DNA from: DATKGX01 sp035510555
Lineage (GTDB): Bacteria > Patescibacteriota > Microgenomatia > Levybacterales > UBA12049
NCBI GenBank assembly: GCA_035510555.1
Contig: DATKGX010000026.1
Location: 1-17,129, forward strand
Length of the DNA: 17,129 bases
Direction of reading: 5' to 3'
A program made the position numbers and the translations under genes. Below the pieces are notes generated by a model. That model saw only the letters and a program-made list of their open reading frames with translations. It did no database searches and was not told the origin of the DNA. Positions 4,885 through 11,930 of the stretch are shown here, piece after piece (the stretch's first letter is position 1; every line of letters begins with the position of its first letter).

Positions 4885-6087
4885 TTACTTCTCGTAGAAT
4901 TTACGCCCTGTTAATTTTTTTGGTAAAAATGGCAAAGCCCCTTTTGGCCCGACGTATTTTTCGCCCCACGTATAATCTTTAGCATATCCAATCTGTTTCA
5001 TTAATTTTGTTGGTGCGTTTCGTAAATGCAGCGGTACTGCTTCATTGGGAAATTCATACACTGCTTCTTTGGCTTTGCCCATCGCATTGGGAACGGCCCG
5101 CGATTTTGGAGCGCTTGCTAAATATATAACAACGTAAGCTAAGATTAATTGCGCTTCGGGCATGCCGATTTTGTTAATCGCTTCAAAGGCTTCGTCAGCT
5201 TGGATTAACGCTCCTCTGTCGGCCATACCGATATCCTCACAGGCAAAAATTATCATGCGTCTGGCGATAAACTTGGGGTCTTCGCCGTTTTCCAGCATGC
5301 GCATTAAGTAATATAAAGCGGCATCAACGTCACTTCCCCGCATAGATTTGATGAAGGCGGAAATAATATTGTAATGCTCGTCGGCTTTTTTATCGTAAAG
5401 CCCGGCAGATTTGGTTTGAAAAACTTCTTTAATAATCTCCGGAGTAATTGTTGCTGTTCGATAAGAATTGGCGGCAATTTCCAAAGCATTTAACATAATT
5501 CTGGCGTCTCCTCCCGAAAGCCTTATTAATAATTCCTTAGCTTGCTTTTCTATTTTCTTTTTCAATTTCCCCAAGCCCTTATTTCTATCTTTCAGTGCTC
5601 TGTCTAAAATTATTTCCAACTGCTCAAAGCTTAAAGCGTTTAGAACCAAAACTTTAGAGCGGGATAAAAGCGCGGAGATTACTTCAAATGAGGGGTTTTC
5701 AGTGGTGGCGCCAATCAGGTTCAATGTGCCGTTTTCCACATACGGTAGAAGCGCGTCTTGTTGGGCTTTATTCCAACGGTGAATCTCGTCAATAAATAAA
5801 ATTGTGCGGATATTCTTCTGTAAGTTTTCTTTTGCCTGGTCAATTATTTTATGTAGATCCGCTTTTCCCGCTTCGACCGCCGACATAGCGTGGAAATCAG
5901 CGTTAATTTCGTTAGCGATAATATTGGCCAATGTGGTTTTGCCGCTGCCGGGAGGTCCCCAAAGGATAAGCGAAAATGGAGTTTGGGCTTTAATTATTCT
6001 GCGAAGTACTGCTTGTTCTCCGGCCAAATGTTCTTGTCCGACAAATTCGGTAAAGTTTTTTGGTCTTAAATTTGCAGCCAAATTCAT
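4885..6087 (-). CDS. rarA: Replication-associated recombination protein A (RarA/MgsA), clamp-loader-like AAA+ ATPase
   Basis: RarA is a cytoplasmic AAA+ ATPase related to clamp-loader subunits that acts at stalled replication forks. This 400-residue protein shows Walker A GPPGSGKTT (44-52), Walker B ILFIDEIHRW (D100, E101), sensor 1 GATTENPSFE (126-135) and an arginine finger (LLSRS, R143). The rest has the family's conserved YLMRMLENGEDPKFIARRM, EDIGMAD and PNAMGKAKEAV segments and ends GRKFYEK. Length is slightly under the E. coli protein (about 447). The start codon at 6087 lies 15 bases after the typA stop, with a TGC-TACAAT box in that gap, so it may be read both with typA and alone. Its 3' end exists in two more copies downstream (4466-4484, 4114-4132). 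Confidence 0.95.
   Translation of the reverse strand: MNLAANLRPKNFTEFVGQEHLAGEQAVLRRIIKAQTPFSLILWGPPGSGKTTLANIIANEINADFHAMSAVEAGKADLHKIIDQAKENLQKNIRTILFIDEIHRWNKAQQDALLPYVENGTLNLIGATTENPSFEVISALLSRSKVLVLNALSFEQLEIILDRALKDRNKGLGKLKKKIEKQAKELLIRLSGGDARIMLNALEIAANSYRTATITPEIIKEVFQTKSAGLYDKKADEHYNIISAFIKSMRGSDVDAALYYLMRMLENGEDPKFIARRMIIFACEDIGMADRGALIQADEAFEAINKIGMPEAQLILAYVVIYLASAPKSRAVPNAMGKAKEAVYEFPNEAVPLHLRNAPTKLMKQIGYAKDYTWGEKYVGPKGALPFLPKKLTGRKFYEK
4886..4904. repeat. rarA 3' end in place, repeat copy 3
   Basis: This is the functional copy inside rarA. Compared with copies 1 and 2 it has three mismatches over 19 bases, at third positions or at the flank. It encodes the final K-F-Y-E-K-stop of RarA. 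Start-to-start spacings are 352 bp (copies 1-2) and 420 bp (copies 2-3), each interval holding exactly one gene. Confidence 0.7.
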
Positions 6088-6093
6088 GCCATC

Positions 6094-6102
6094 ATTGTAG
6101 CA
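6094..6102 (-). promoter_or_regulatory. Extended -10 box before rarA
   Basis: TGC-TACAAT on the minus strand lies wholly inside the 15-base gap between the typA stop and the rarA ATG and ends 6 bases before the ATG. No ribosome binding site is present. This would allow a leaderless rarA mRNA in addition to readthrough from typA. Confidence 0.45.
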
Positions 6103-7938
6103 CTAATTGGATCTTCTCTGCCTGACTCTTTCTAAGTTGGTTAATAATTTTTTTCGCAGTCTCAAACTTTTCGGCGTGACTTCCAAAAGTTCGTCGTCTT
6201 CTAAGAAATCCATAGATTCTTCTAGACTCATTACTACAGCCGGAGTCAAAGCGCCTAGTGAAACATCGGCAGTAGATGCACGCATGTTGGTTTGCTTTTT
6301 CTCTTTGGTGACATTTATTTCAATATCGTCCTGTCTGGAATTTTCGCCGATAATCATCCCTTCGTAAACTTGTGTCCCCGGTTCGATGAAGGTAATTCCT
6401 CGGCCCTGCGCGTTATTCAAGCCATACTTTAAAGCGCTTCCACCTTCAGAGGCAATTAAAACGCCATTTCTAATCTGTGAGACAGCCGGCGACATTGGTT
6501 CATAATCTAAGAAAAGCATATTCACAATCGCGGTGCCTTTGGTATTGGTTAAGAGATCGTTTCTGATGCCAAACAAATTCTTGGACGGAATTTTATATTC
6601 AAATTTGGTATTGCCTTTGCCATCTGACAGCATATTGATCATCTCACCTTTTCGTCCTCCCATTTCGGCGGTAATTACTCCCAAAAACTGGTCGGGAACA
6701 TCAATCATCGCAATTTCAACCGGTTCCATTATTTGACCGTTAACCACTTTGGTAATAACTTGCGGTTTTTCAACTTGAAATTCATAGCCTTCTCGTCTTA
6801 AGGTTTCCAGTAAAATTGCCAAATGCAGCTCTCCTCGTCCGGAAACAACCATTTTATCGCCTTCTTTTGTGAGTTTCATGCTGATGTTGATTTCTAATTC
6901 TTTGATTAGTCTCTCTAAAATCTGTCGGGAGTTGGTAAATTTTCCTTCCCTTCCGGCAAAAGGTGAAGTATTGGCAGAAATGGCGATTTTGATAGTAGGT
7001 TCTTCCAGATAAATTCTAGGGAGTGCCTGTGGATTGGAAATGTCGGCAATAGTATCGCCAATAGTGATGGCCGGAAAACCGGTAATATCTACAATGTCTC
7101 CGGCAGGAGCTTGGTCGACTTCAATTTTTTTAAGACCATGGCTTAAGCGAATACTTTCCGCTTTGCCCGGAATAATTTTTTCTTCAGCGTTAATTAGCGC
7201 TAAGCTTTGTCCTTTTTGCAAACTCCCTCTACTGATTCTGCCGATGGCGTGTTTACCTTTGTGAACATCGTAATCCAAATTTGAGACCAGCATTTGGAAG
7301 CTTCCCTCTTCAACTCTTGGAGCCGGAATAAATTCAATAATTTCATTTAGGATAGGTTCAAGATTTTCACTCGTTATTAATTCTTCAAGCGTTGCAGCGG
7401 CTTTTCCCTCACGGCCGATGGCGTAAAAAATGGGAAATTCCAGTTGGTCATGGTGAGTCGCCAGTTCCAAAAACAAATCATTAGTTGCGTTTAAAGTTTT
7501 TTGCACATTGGCTAATTGCTTATCGATTTTGTTAATAACGACGACTATCTTAAGTCCCAATTCCAAAGCCTTTTTCAAAACAAATTTGGTTTGTGGCATC
7601 GGACCTTCTTGAGCGTCGATTATCAGCAGCGCGCCATCAGCCATGTTTAAAGTTCTTTCGACCTCACCGGAGAAATCCGCGTGTCCGGGAGTATCAATAA
7701 TGTTTATTTTGTAGCCTTTATAATAAATCGCCGTATTTTTAGCCAAAATGGTAATGCCCCGCTCTCTTTCCAAAGGGTTAGAGTCAAGAATGGTAGTTTG
7801 CTGCATTTCCGCTTCATTTTCTCGAAAAGTATGGGATTGTTTCAGCATAAAATCGACCAAGGTGGTTTTGCCGTGGTCTACGTGAGCGATGACCGCCACG
7901 TTCCTGATTTTGTCAGATGTAAATTCATCCAGGTTCAT
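6103..7938 (-). CDS. typA: Ribosome-associated translational GTPase TypA/BipA
   Basis: TypA/BipA is an EF-G-like GTPase that binds the 70S ribosome and supports ribosome assembly and growth under stress. G-domain motifs are clear: AHVDHGKTT (G1), RGITI (G2), DTPGHADF (G3), NKID (G4). Domains II, III and V follow, then the BipA-specific C-terminal domain ending in LTPAVVMSLEESMDFLEDDE and EVTPKSLRLRKK. I place the start at the ATG of MNLDEF (7938), giving 611 residues, close to the E. coli length (607). An in-frame ATG at 7974 would add 12 residues but overlaps a TATAAT promoter box and would lie upstream of the expected transcript start. The gene is divergent from the deacetylase gene, and rarA follows after 15 bases. 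Confidence 0.95.
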   Translation of the reverse strand: MNLDEFTSDKIRNVAVIAHVDHGKTTLVDFMLKQSHTFRENEAEMQQTTILDSNPLERERGITILAKNTAIYYKGYKINIIDTPGHADFSGEVERTLNMADGALLIIDAQEGPMPQTKFVLKKALELGLKIVVVINKIDKQLANVQKTLNATNDLFLELATHHDQLEFPIFYAIGREGKAAATLEELITSENLEPILNEIIEFIPAPRVEEGSFQMLVSNLDYDVHKGKHAIGRISRGSLQKGQSLALINAEEKIIPGKAESIRLSHGLKKIEVDQAPAGDIVDITGFPAITIGDTIADISNPQALPRIYLEEPTIKIAISANTSPFAGREGKFTNSRQILERLIKELEINISMKLTKEGDKMVVSGRGELHLAILLETLRREGYEFQVEKPQVITKVVNGQIMEPVEIAMIDVPDQFLGVITAEMGGRKGEMINMLSDGKGNTKFEYKIPSKNLFGIRNDLLTNTKGTAIVNMLFLDYEPMSPAVSQIRNGVLIASEGGSALKYGLNNAQGRGITFIEPGTQVYEGMIIGENSRQDDIEINVTKEKKQTNMRASTADVSLGALTPAVVMSLEESMDFLEDDELLEVTPKSLRLRKKLLTNLERVRQRRSN

Positions 7939-7941
7939 AAT

Positions 7942-7966
7942 AAAAAACAGCCTTTTGAGGAGCTGT
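7942..7966 (-). terminator. Terminator-like hairpin plus T run in the typA leader (possible attenuator)
   Basis: On the minus strand ACAG-CT-CCT-CAAA-AGG-CTGT forms a 7-bp stem with a 2-base bulge, followed directly by six Ts (7947-7942) and, three bases later, the typA ATG. It lies between the typA -10 box and its start codon. It has the form of an intrinsic terminator, so it may attenuate transcription. Its AGG is also the nearest purine-rich site to the start, about 12 bases away, which is long for a ribosome binding site. Confidence 0.45.
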
Positions 7967-7972
7967 GCTTCC

Positions 7973-7981
7973 ATTATACCA
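7973..7981 (-). promoter_or_regulatory. typA: Extended -10 promoter of typA
   Basis: TGG-TATAAT on the minus strand predicts a start near 7966 and a leader of roughly 28 bases carrying the hairpin at 7942-7966. It lies back to back with the divergent promoter at 7987-8016, only a few bases away, so the two could interfere or be co-regulated. Confidence 0.6.
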
Positions 7982-7986
7982 CAGGT

Positions 7987-8016
7987 TTGAAGTAAACGTG
8001 TTTTTCATGTTATAAT
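7987..8016 (+). promoter_or_regulatory. Promoter of the polysaccharide deacetylase gene
   Basis: TTGAAG (7987-7992), an 18-base spacer and TGT-TATAAT (extended -10, ending 8016) are followed by 6 bases and ATG at 8023, with no ribosome binding site: a leaderless arrangement. Confidence 0.65.
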
Positions 8017-8022
8017 TTATTA

Positions 8023-8976
8023 ATGCCCGTTAAACGAAAAACAAAAACTAAAAAAATAATAAGAAATAGAAAAATTCACCGGCAACATAGTAATTCATGG
8101 TTCAAATTTTTCTTTTTAGGAATATTAATTCTAATTTTCCTCGGCTCATTTTCAATCATTAATAACAAGAAAAGCGCAGTACCATATCAACCGGCGGTGA
8201 ACATTTCTCTGAGAACAAAAACGTTTTCCGCTCCGCTTCGCTATACTCCGCTTATTACTCCATATCCGACCATCACGGTAACCCCGACGCCAGCGCCACT
8301 AACGGGATTTTGTCTGCATGTGCCGATTTTAACTTATCATCATATTCAACCGGAATCAGCGGCTAAAGAGCTTGGCCAAACTTCTCTAACGGTTGATAAT
8401 GGTGTTTTTGATCAGCAGATGAGCTATCTGGCGAGTAGTGGTTATACGCCGATTTGGGCGAATGAATTGATTAACGCACTTTTGACGCACTCGCAGCTAC
8501 CCGGAAAACCGGTGATGGTAACAATGGATGACGGATATGCTGATAACGCTATCTACGCTTTGCCGGTTTTGCAAAAGTACGGGATTAAAGCAAATTTAAT
8601 GCTGGCGTCCGGTTTGGTGGGTGGAAATCCCGATATGCTGACTTGGGATCAAGTGAATCAGCTAAAATCAAGCGGATTGATTTATTTTACCAACCACACT
8701 TGGTCGCATTATGCGATTTCCAATGGTCCGCAAAGTAAAATTGATTCGGAAATTGATGTTGCTCAAACAGAAATTCAGGACCATACCGGGCAAACGGTAA
8801 ATGTTTTTACTTATCCTTACGGAGAATTTAATAATAACGCAATTCAAACTCTACAACGAAAAGGTTATATTGGTGCTTACTCAACCATTCCCGGGCAATA
8901 TCAGTGCGACAGTTTCATTATGGCTTTGCACCGCACTCGCATCGGCAATTCTTCGCTCGCAGCCTACGGTATTTGA
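8023..8976 (+). CDS. Membrane-anchored polysaccharide deacetylase (NodB domain, carbohydrate esterase family 4)
   Basis: The enzyme should remove acetyl (N- or O-) groups from envelope polysaccharide or peptidoglycan outside the membrane. It has a very basic N-terminus (1-24), one membrane helix (about 27-46) that anchors it with the C-terminus outside, a Pro/Thr-rich spacer (TPYPTITVTPTPAP, 79-92) and a NodB domain (about 98-317). Motif 1 is TMDDGYAD with D169/D170, metal-binding H225 and H229 lie in NHTWSHY, YPYGEF (264-269) is motif 3, and LHRTRI (302-307) supplies the late His. All key residues are present, so it is likely active. The total of 317 residues is compact. The start is the ATG 6 bases after a -10 box. 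The next gene, another anchored protein, begins 31 bases after its stop. Confidence 0.9.
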   Translation: MPVKRKTKTKKIIRNRKIHRQHSNSWFKFFFLGILILIFLGSFSIINNKKSAVPYQPAVNISLRTKTFSAPLRYTPLITPYPTITVTPTPAPLTGFCLHVPILTYHHIQPESAAKELGQTSLTVDNGVFDQQMSYLASSGYTPIWANELINALLTHSQLPGKPVMVTMDDGYADNAIYALPVLQKYGIKANLMLASGLVGGNPDMLTWDQVNQLKSSGLIYFTNHTWSHYAISNGPQSKIDSEIDVAQTEIQDHTGQTVNVFTYPYGEFNNNAIQTLQRKGYIGAYSTIPGQYQCDSFIMALHRTRIGNSSLAAYGI

Positions 8977-9001
8977 CAGCCATTTCCTATTCCACTAGAG
9001 T
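8973..9001 (+). promoter_or_regulatory. Promoter of the 9008 gene
   Basis: A perfect -35 TTGACA (8973-8978) overlaps the stop codon of the deacetylase gene. After 17 bases comes TAGAGT (8996-9001), a 4/6 match to the -10 consensus, then 6 bases and the ATG. No ribosome binding site is present, so expression is probably from a leaderless transcript. Confidence 0.5.
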
Positions 9002-9007
9002 TAAATT

Positions 9008-9712
9008 ATGGATAAGATTTTTTCCGAAAGTCCGGTGGAAGAAAAACCTCAGAGACTGAAAAGATTTTTTCCCATGAAACAAATCATTTTTGTATTAATA
9101 ATTTTAGTTTTTCTAAACATGATTTACTTAGATATTATTATTCTGCAAAGCGGCAACGTTAAAACAATTGAAAAAATAATTCAAGCACCAATAACGCAAC
9201 AAATTTCCAAGAATGATGATAGTTTTTGCTCTCAGGCGTGTGTCAGTAAAATTAATGCGGTTATGGCAATTGCCAATAAGCCAACAGTTCAGATGTCTCC
9301 ATCCCCTACCCCAACTAAGGCGCCGGCGGTTTATCAAGCCAGTTCAGTAACGAAAGAATATTACGTACCCTTTGGTTCGGGTACCGGTAACTCAGCGGAT
9401 TGGCAAGACGTAGGATTACAGGCTAATGTTGATAGCTCCGCCTACGGGAATATTAAAAATGTTGTTTTCGAAGTCTCTTTACACGTACCAACCGGTAATG
9501 AAAATACGGCAGTTAGGCTTTACAACGCTACGGGCAATCATCCAGTTTGGTATTCGGAGTTAGATTTTACGGGTAATACTTCTTCAGTTTCTCTTTCATC
9601 CAATAAAATTACCCTTGACGCAGGTAATAATCTTTATAAGGTTCAAATAAAAACCCAGTTACAATATCCTGCGACCATCGATCAATCCCGTCTCCACATA
9701 ACCAGTAACTAA
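9008..9712 (+). CDS. Membrane-anchored extracellular protein with beta-sandwich-like domain, function unknown
   Basis: The protein has 234 residues: a basic cytoplasmic tail (1-23), one membrane helix (about 24-46), a helical stalk carrying a C-x3-C pair (C74, C78, in FCSQAC), a SPSPTPTKAP linker (97-106) and a C-terminal domain (about 112-234). That domain is rich in Thr, Ser, Asn and alternating hydrophobic residues (VVFEVSLHVP, ENTAVRLYNAT, VSLSSNKITLD, YKVQIKTQL), typical of a beta-sandwich that binds ligands or other proteins. I recognise no catalytic motif. The linker style matches the upstream deacetylase, so both probably act in the same outer-surface zone. The Cys pair may form a disulfide within the stalk or between subunits. 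Confidence 0.8.
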   Translation: MDKIFSESPVEEKPQRLKRFFPMKQIIFVLIILVFLNMIYLDIIILQSGNVKTIEKIIQAPITQQISKNDDSFCSQACVSKINAVMAIANKPTVQMSPSPTPTKAPAVYQASSVTKEYYVPFGSGTGNSADWQDVGLQANVDSSAYGNIKNVVFEVSLHVPTGNENTAVRLYNATGNHPVWYSELDFTGNTSSVSLSSNKITLDAGNNLYKVQIKTQLQYPATIDQSRLHITSN

Positions 9713-9751
9713 ATTGACCTCGATTGTCTTATTTTGTTCTATTGATTTTCG

Positions 9752-9768
9752 TATAAAATTCTCATAAA
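9752..9768 (+). promoter_or_regulatory. Candidate -10 boxes before the small ORF and dinB
   Basis: Two A/T-rich candidates lie here: TATAAA (9752-9757) and CATAAA (9763-9768). The second ends 8 bases before the ATG at 9777, the spacing seen at the leaderless promoters of the window. A TTGATT (9742-9747) is 15 bases before it. No LexA-type operator is visible. Confidence 0.35.
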
Positions 9769-9776
9769 CTGGTTCT

Positions 9777-9839
9777 ATGCTGCCCTTAATAATCCTTAAG
9801 AAAATCCTCAGAACTTATCTTTTTTGGCTTTTGCTGTAA
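9777..9839 (+). CDS. 20-residue hydrophobic leader ORF ahead of dinB
   Basis: The ATG at 9777 opens a 20-codon ORF that ends TAA four bases before the dinB start codon. The product is very hydrophobic (8 Leu, plus Ile, Phe, Trp), with three Lys/Arg in the middle (LKKILR). dinB itself has no ribosome binding site and no -10 box at the leaderless spacing. The ATG here does follow an A/T-rich hexamer by 8 bases. Ribosomes finishing this ORF could restart on dinB. It may also be a chance ORF. Confidence 0.4.
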   Translation: MLPLIILKKILRTYLFWLLL

Positions 9840-9843
9840 ACTT

Positions 9844-11103
9844 ATGAAAACGATTTTACATATCGATTTTGATTCATTTTTTGCCAGCGTTGAGCAACAG
9901 TTCGACATCAAATTGAGAAATAAACCAATCGGCGTGACTGCCCAAAACGGCCGGACTTGTATTATTGCCGCTAGCCGCGAAGCCAAAAGGTTGGGAGTTA
10001 AGTCCCCCAGTCGGACATGGGAAGCTCAAAATATCATACCAAGTATGGTGTTTGTCCCCGCCCATTTTGAGAAGTATTGGGAAATCACCCAGAAGTTTTT
10101 AGACATTTGTAAAGATTTTTCCCCATACGTAGAATTATTTTCGCTGGACGAAGTTTTTATGGACGTTACTTCAACGGAAGGATTATTTGGCGGTAAATAT
10201 CAGCTAATTGAAAAAATCAGAGAACGGATTAAAAATGAAATCGGTGAATACATTACCGTTTCGGTGGGCATCTCGCATAACAAATTACTGGCAAAACTGG
10301 CTTCGGGAATGAACAAACCAAATGGACTGGTGCAGATAACGCCAAAAAATATCTGGACAGTTTACGCCAAAGTTAAATTAAGTGATTTTTGCGGTATTGG
10401 CAGAAGAATCGAAGAAAGGCTCAATAGGCTCCGGATTTATACACCGATGGAATTGCACGATGTTCCATTGGATATTCTAATCCGTGAATTCAAAGACGCT
10501 GAGGGGCATTTCTTGTATGAACTTGGTCAAGGGCAAGATGATTCGCCGGTTGTCCCCTACTATTTTGCCTCCGAAACAAAATCAATCAGCCGGAATTATT
10601 GTTTGCCGCAAAACCAATATTCACAAAGAGTGGTCATGCAGAATACTTACGAGCTTTGCGAAGAAGTGGTGCTTAAGTTAAGAAAACTCGGTAAAAAAGC
10701 CAAGACCGCCGGCATTTATTTGAGCGGCAGTAGAAATGTGCATGGCCGCAAGTCGGTTAAAGAATATTTTGACAGCGGACAGGAAATGTTTGCTCTTTGC
10801 CAGCAAATTTTAGAGAAAGACGGATTTTACTTCGGTCAAAGTGACTACGTGAGAAGAATTAGCGTTTGGGTGGGAAATTTACAAGACGCTATAAATTTAG
10901 AACAATCTTTATTTGATTTTGACGTAAAGAGTAAAAAAATTGTTCAGACAGTCGATATGCTCAATGAAAAATTTGGCGACCATACCATCCGAAGAGGATT
11001 TTTACTCAATGCCGATAAATTAACAACTGTTCCCAATGGTTTTATGGCGGACCGTTACGAAAAACAAAAGCTCGCCGCGGAATTTAACCCGAAATTGACC
11101 TAG
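9844..11103 (+). CDS. dinB: DNA polymerase IV, Y-family translesion polymerase
   Basis: Error-prone polymerases of this family copy past damaged bases. This 419-residue protein has the N-terminal HIDFDSFFASVEQQ motif (D8, D10, steric-gate F13), the palm motif SLDEVFMDVT with catalytic D102/E103, and SVGISHNKLLAKLASGMNKPNGL for the palm and DNA-binding helix. A helix-hairpin-helix segment (LSDFCGIGRRIEERLNRLRI) and a little-finger domain follow. The nucleotide-binding patch reads ASREAKRLGVKSPSRTWEA, where many DinB proteins have a Tyr in place of the first Arg and a Met near the end. I see no clear beta-clamp-binding motif at the C-terminus (it ends KQKLAAEFNPKLT). The last 20 bases overlap the convergent ATP-cone/Mrr gene. 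Confidence 0.93.
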   Translation: MKTILHIDFDSFFASVEQQFDIKLRNKPIGVTAQNGRTCIIAASREAKRLGVKSPSRTWEAQNIIPSMVFVPAHFEKYWEITQKFLDICKDFSPYVELFSLDEVFMDVTSTEGLFGGKYQLIEKIRERIKNEIGEYITVSVGISHNKLLAKLASGMNKPNGLVQITPKNIWTVYAKVKLSDFCGIGRRIEERLNRLRIYTPMELHDVPLDILIREFKDAEGHFLYELGQGQDDSPVVPYYFASETKSISRNYCLPQNQYSQRVVMQNTYELCEEVVLKLRKLGKKAKTAGIYLSGSRNVHGRKSVKEYFDSGQEMFALCQQILEKDGFYFGQSDYVRRISVWVGNLQDAINLEQSLFDFDVKSKKIVQTVDMLNEKFGDHTIRRGFLLNADKLTTVPNGFMADRYEKQKLAAEFNPKLT

Positions 11104-11887
11104 CCTCTTTGATTATTTGTTCCTTTTTCTCAATCTGAATTCCCAGCAAATCGAGACAATTACTGCTATTCGCAATCTGTTTAATTAGTACGACATGATT
11201 ATCCAAGAGAATTTGTTTTTGGGATTCGGAGAGCGTTGATAAAAGCGTAATCGGATAAAGCTTATTTCTTTCAATTAAATTCCGCAGACTTTCGTTTTGC
11301 GGATAACTCCAGCTCGTAACGCCCATACCAACACAGAGCGCGTAGGCTAGCGCGTCGGGTGTAATTTTAGTATTGGTAAAAAGCCAGGGTCTATCTAATT
11401 GGTATTTTTCCTTAAGGTCGTCAAACCTGGCCTTGGTATATAGCGAAACGTGGACGTCGGTATGAATGCCCGGGGTATTATGATATTTTGCCTCGACCAT
11501 CAGTTTTTCGTTATCTTTTTGGGCGACGACGTCGATTTCGTGACTGACGCATTTACCCATTAAAACTTGGCGGGTTTGGGTTGAATACCCGATTGACTTC
11601 AAAATCTCCGTCACGAAATCTTCGAATGGATAACCGGTTGGTCCTAATTCCATCAAAGCTTGCTTTAATTTATATTTTACTACCCCCGGATGAGGCTCGT
11701 GTTGTAAAAATTCAGTCACATGCCGATAAACTTCTTGGGAGGGAATATTTTCGTAGAGCTTTGATTGCACGTGTGAGAGAACCTTACTTTGTAATTCTGG
11801 TGGAATTCCGGCTCTCGTGATAGAATCTAGGAGTTTTTCTTCGCTGAATGGCTCTTTGTTGCCGTTGGCTTTTAAGATACTAACCAT
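11084..11887 (-). CDS. ATP-cone domain fused to Mrr-like PD-(D/E)xK endonuclease
   Basis: This 267-residue protein has two recognisable parts. Residues 1-85 are an ATP-cone (VSILKANGNKEPFSEEKL, then an Ile/Val-rich helical bundle and a VVKYKLKQALMELGPTG end), the nucleotide-sensing module best known from ribonucleotide reductases and NrdR. Residues 85-150 are an Mrr/restriction-endonuclease-fold core (GYPFEDFVTEILKSIGYST, EIDVVA with D119, VEAKYH with E132 and K134), so the D-(E)xK catalytic set is intact. The C-terminal 100 residues are helical. Presumably DNA cleavage is gated by ATP/dATP; biological targets (foreign or damaged DNA) are unknown. It has its own promoter and converges with dinB with a 20-base overlap. 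Confidence 0.85.
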   Translation of the reverse strand: MVSILKANGNKEPFSEEKLLDSITRAGIPPELQSKVLSHVQSKLYENIPSQEVYRHVTEFLQHEPHPGVVKYKLKQALMELGPTGYPFEDFVTEILKSIGYSTQTRQVLMGKCVSHEIDVVAQKDNEKLMVEAKYHNTPGIHTDVHVSLYTKARFDDLKEKYQLDRPWLFTNTKITPDALAYALCVGMGVTSWSYPQNESLRNLIERNKLYPITLLSTLSESQKQILLDNHVVLIKQIANSSNCLDLLGIQIEKKEQIIKEARSISG

Positions 11888-11893
11888 AATTTA

Positions 11894-11922
11894 ATCGTAA
11901 ATCTTAAGACTATCTTTTGCAA
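11894..11922 (-). promoter_or_regulatory. Promoter of the ATP-cone/Mrr gene
   Basis: The minus strand reads TTGCAA (11922-11917), a 17-base spacer, TACGAT (11899-11894), then 6 bases and ATG (11887). No ribosome binding site lies between, so this is another leaderless candidate. It occupies the 43-base gap after the DUF2079/hydrolase gene and separates this gene from that operon. Confidence 0.55.
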
Positions 11923-11930
11923 ATAAATTA

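Noticed and set aside
5468..6100. Plus-strand open frames antisense to rarA (and similar ones opposite typA and the permease)
   Set aside because: They are antisense shadows. The coding strand carries clear AAA+, GTPase and permease motifs.
7939..7974. Longer typA start at 7974 adding 12 residues
   Set aside because: That ATG overlaps the TATAAT box and lies upstream of the expected transcript start. MNLDEF matches the usual N-terminus of the family.
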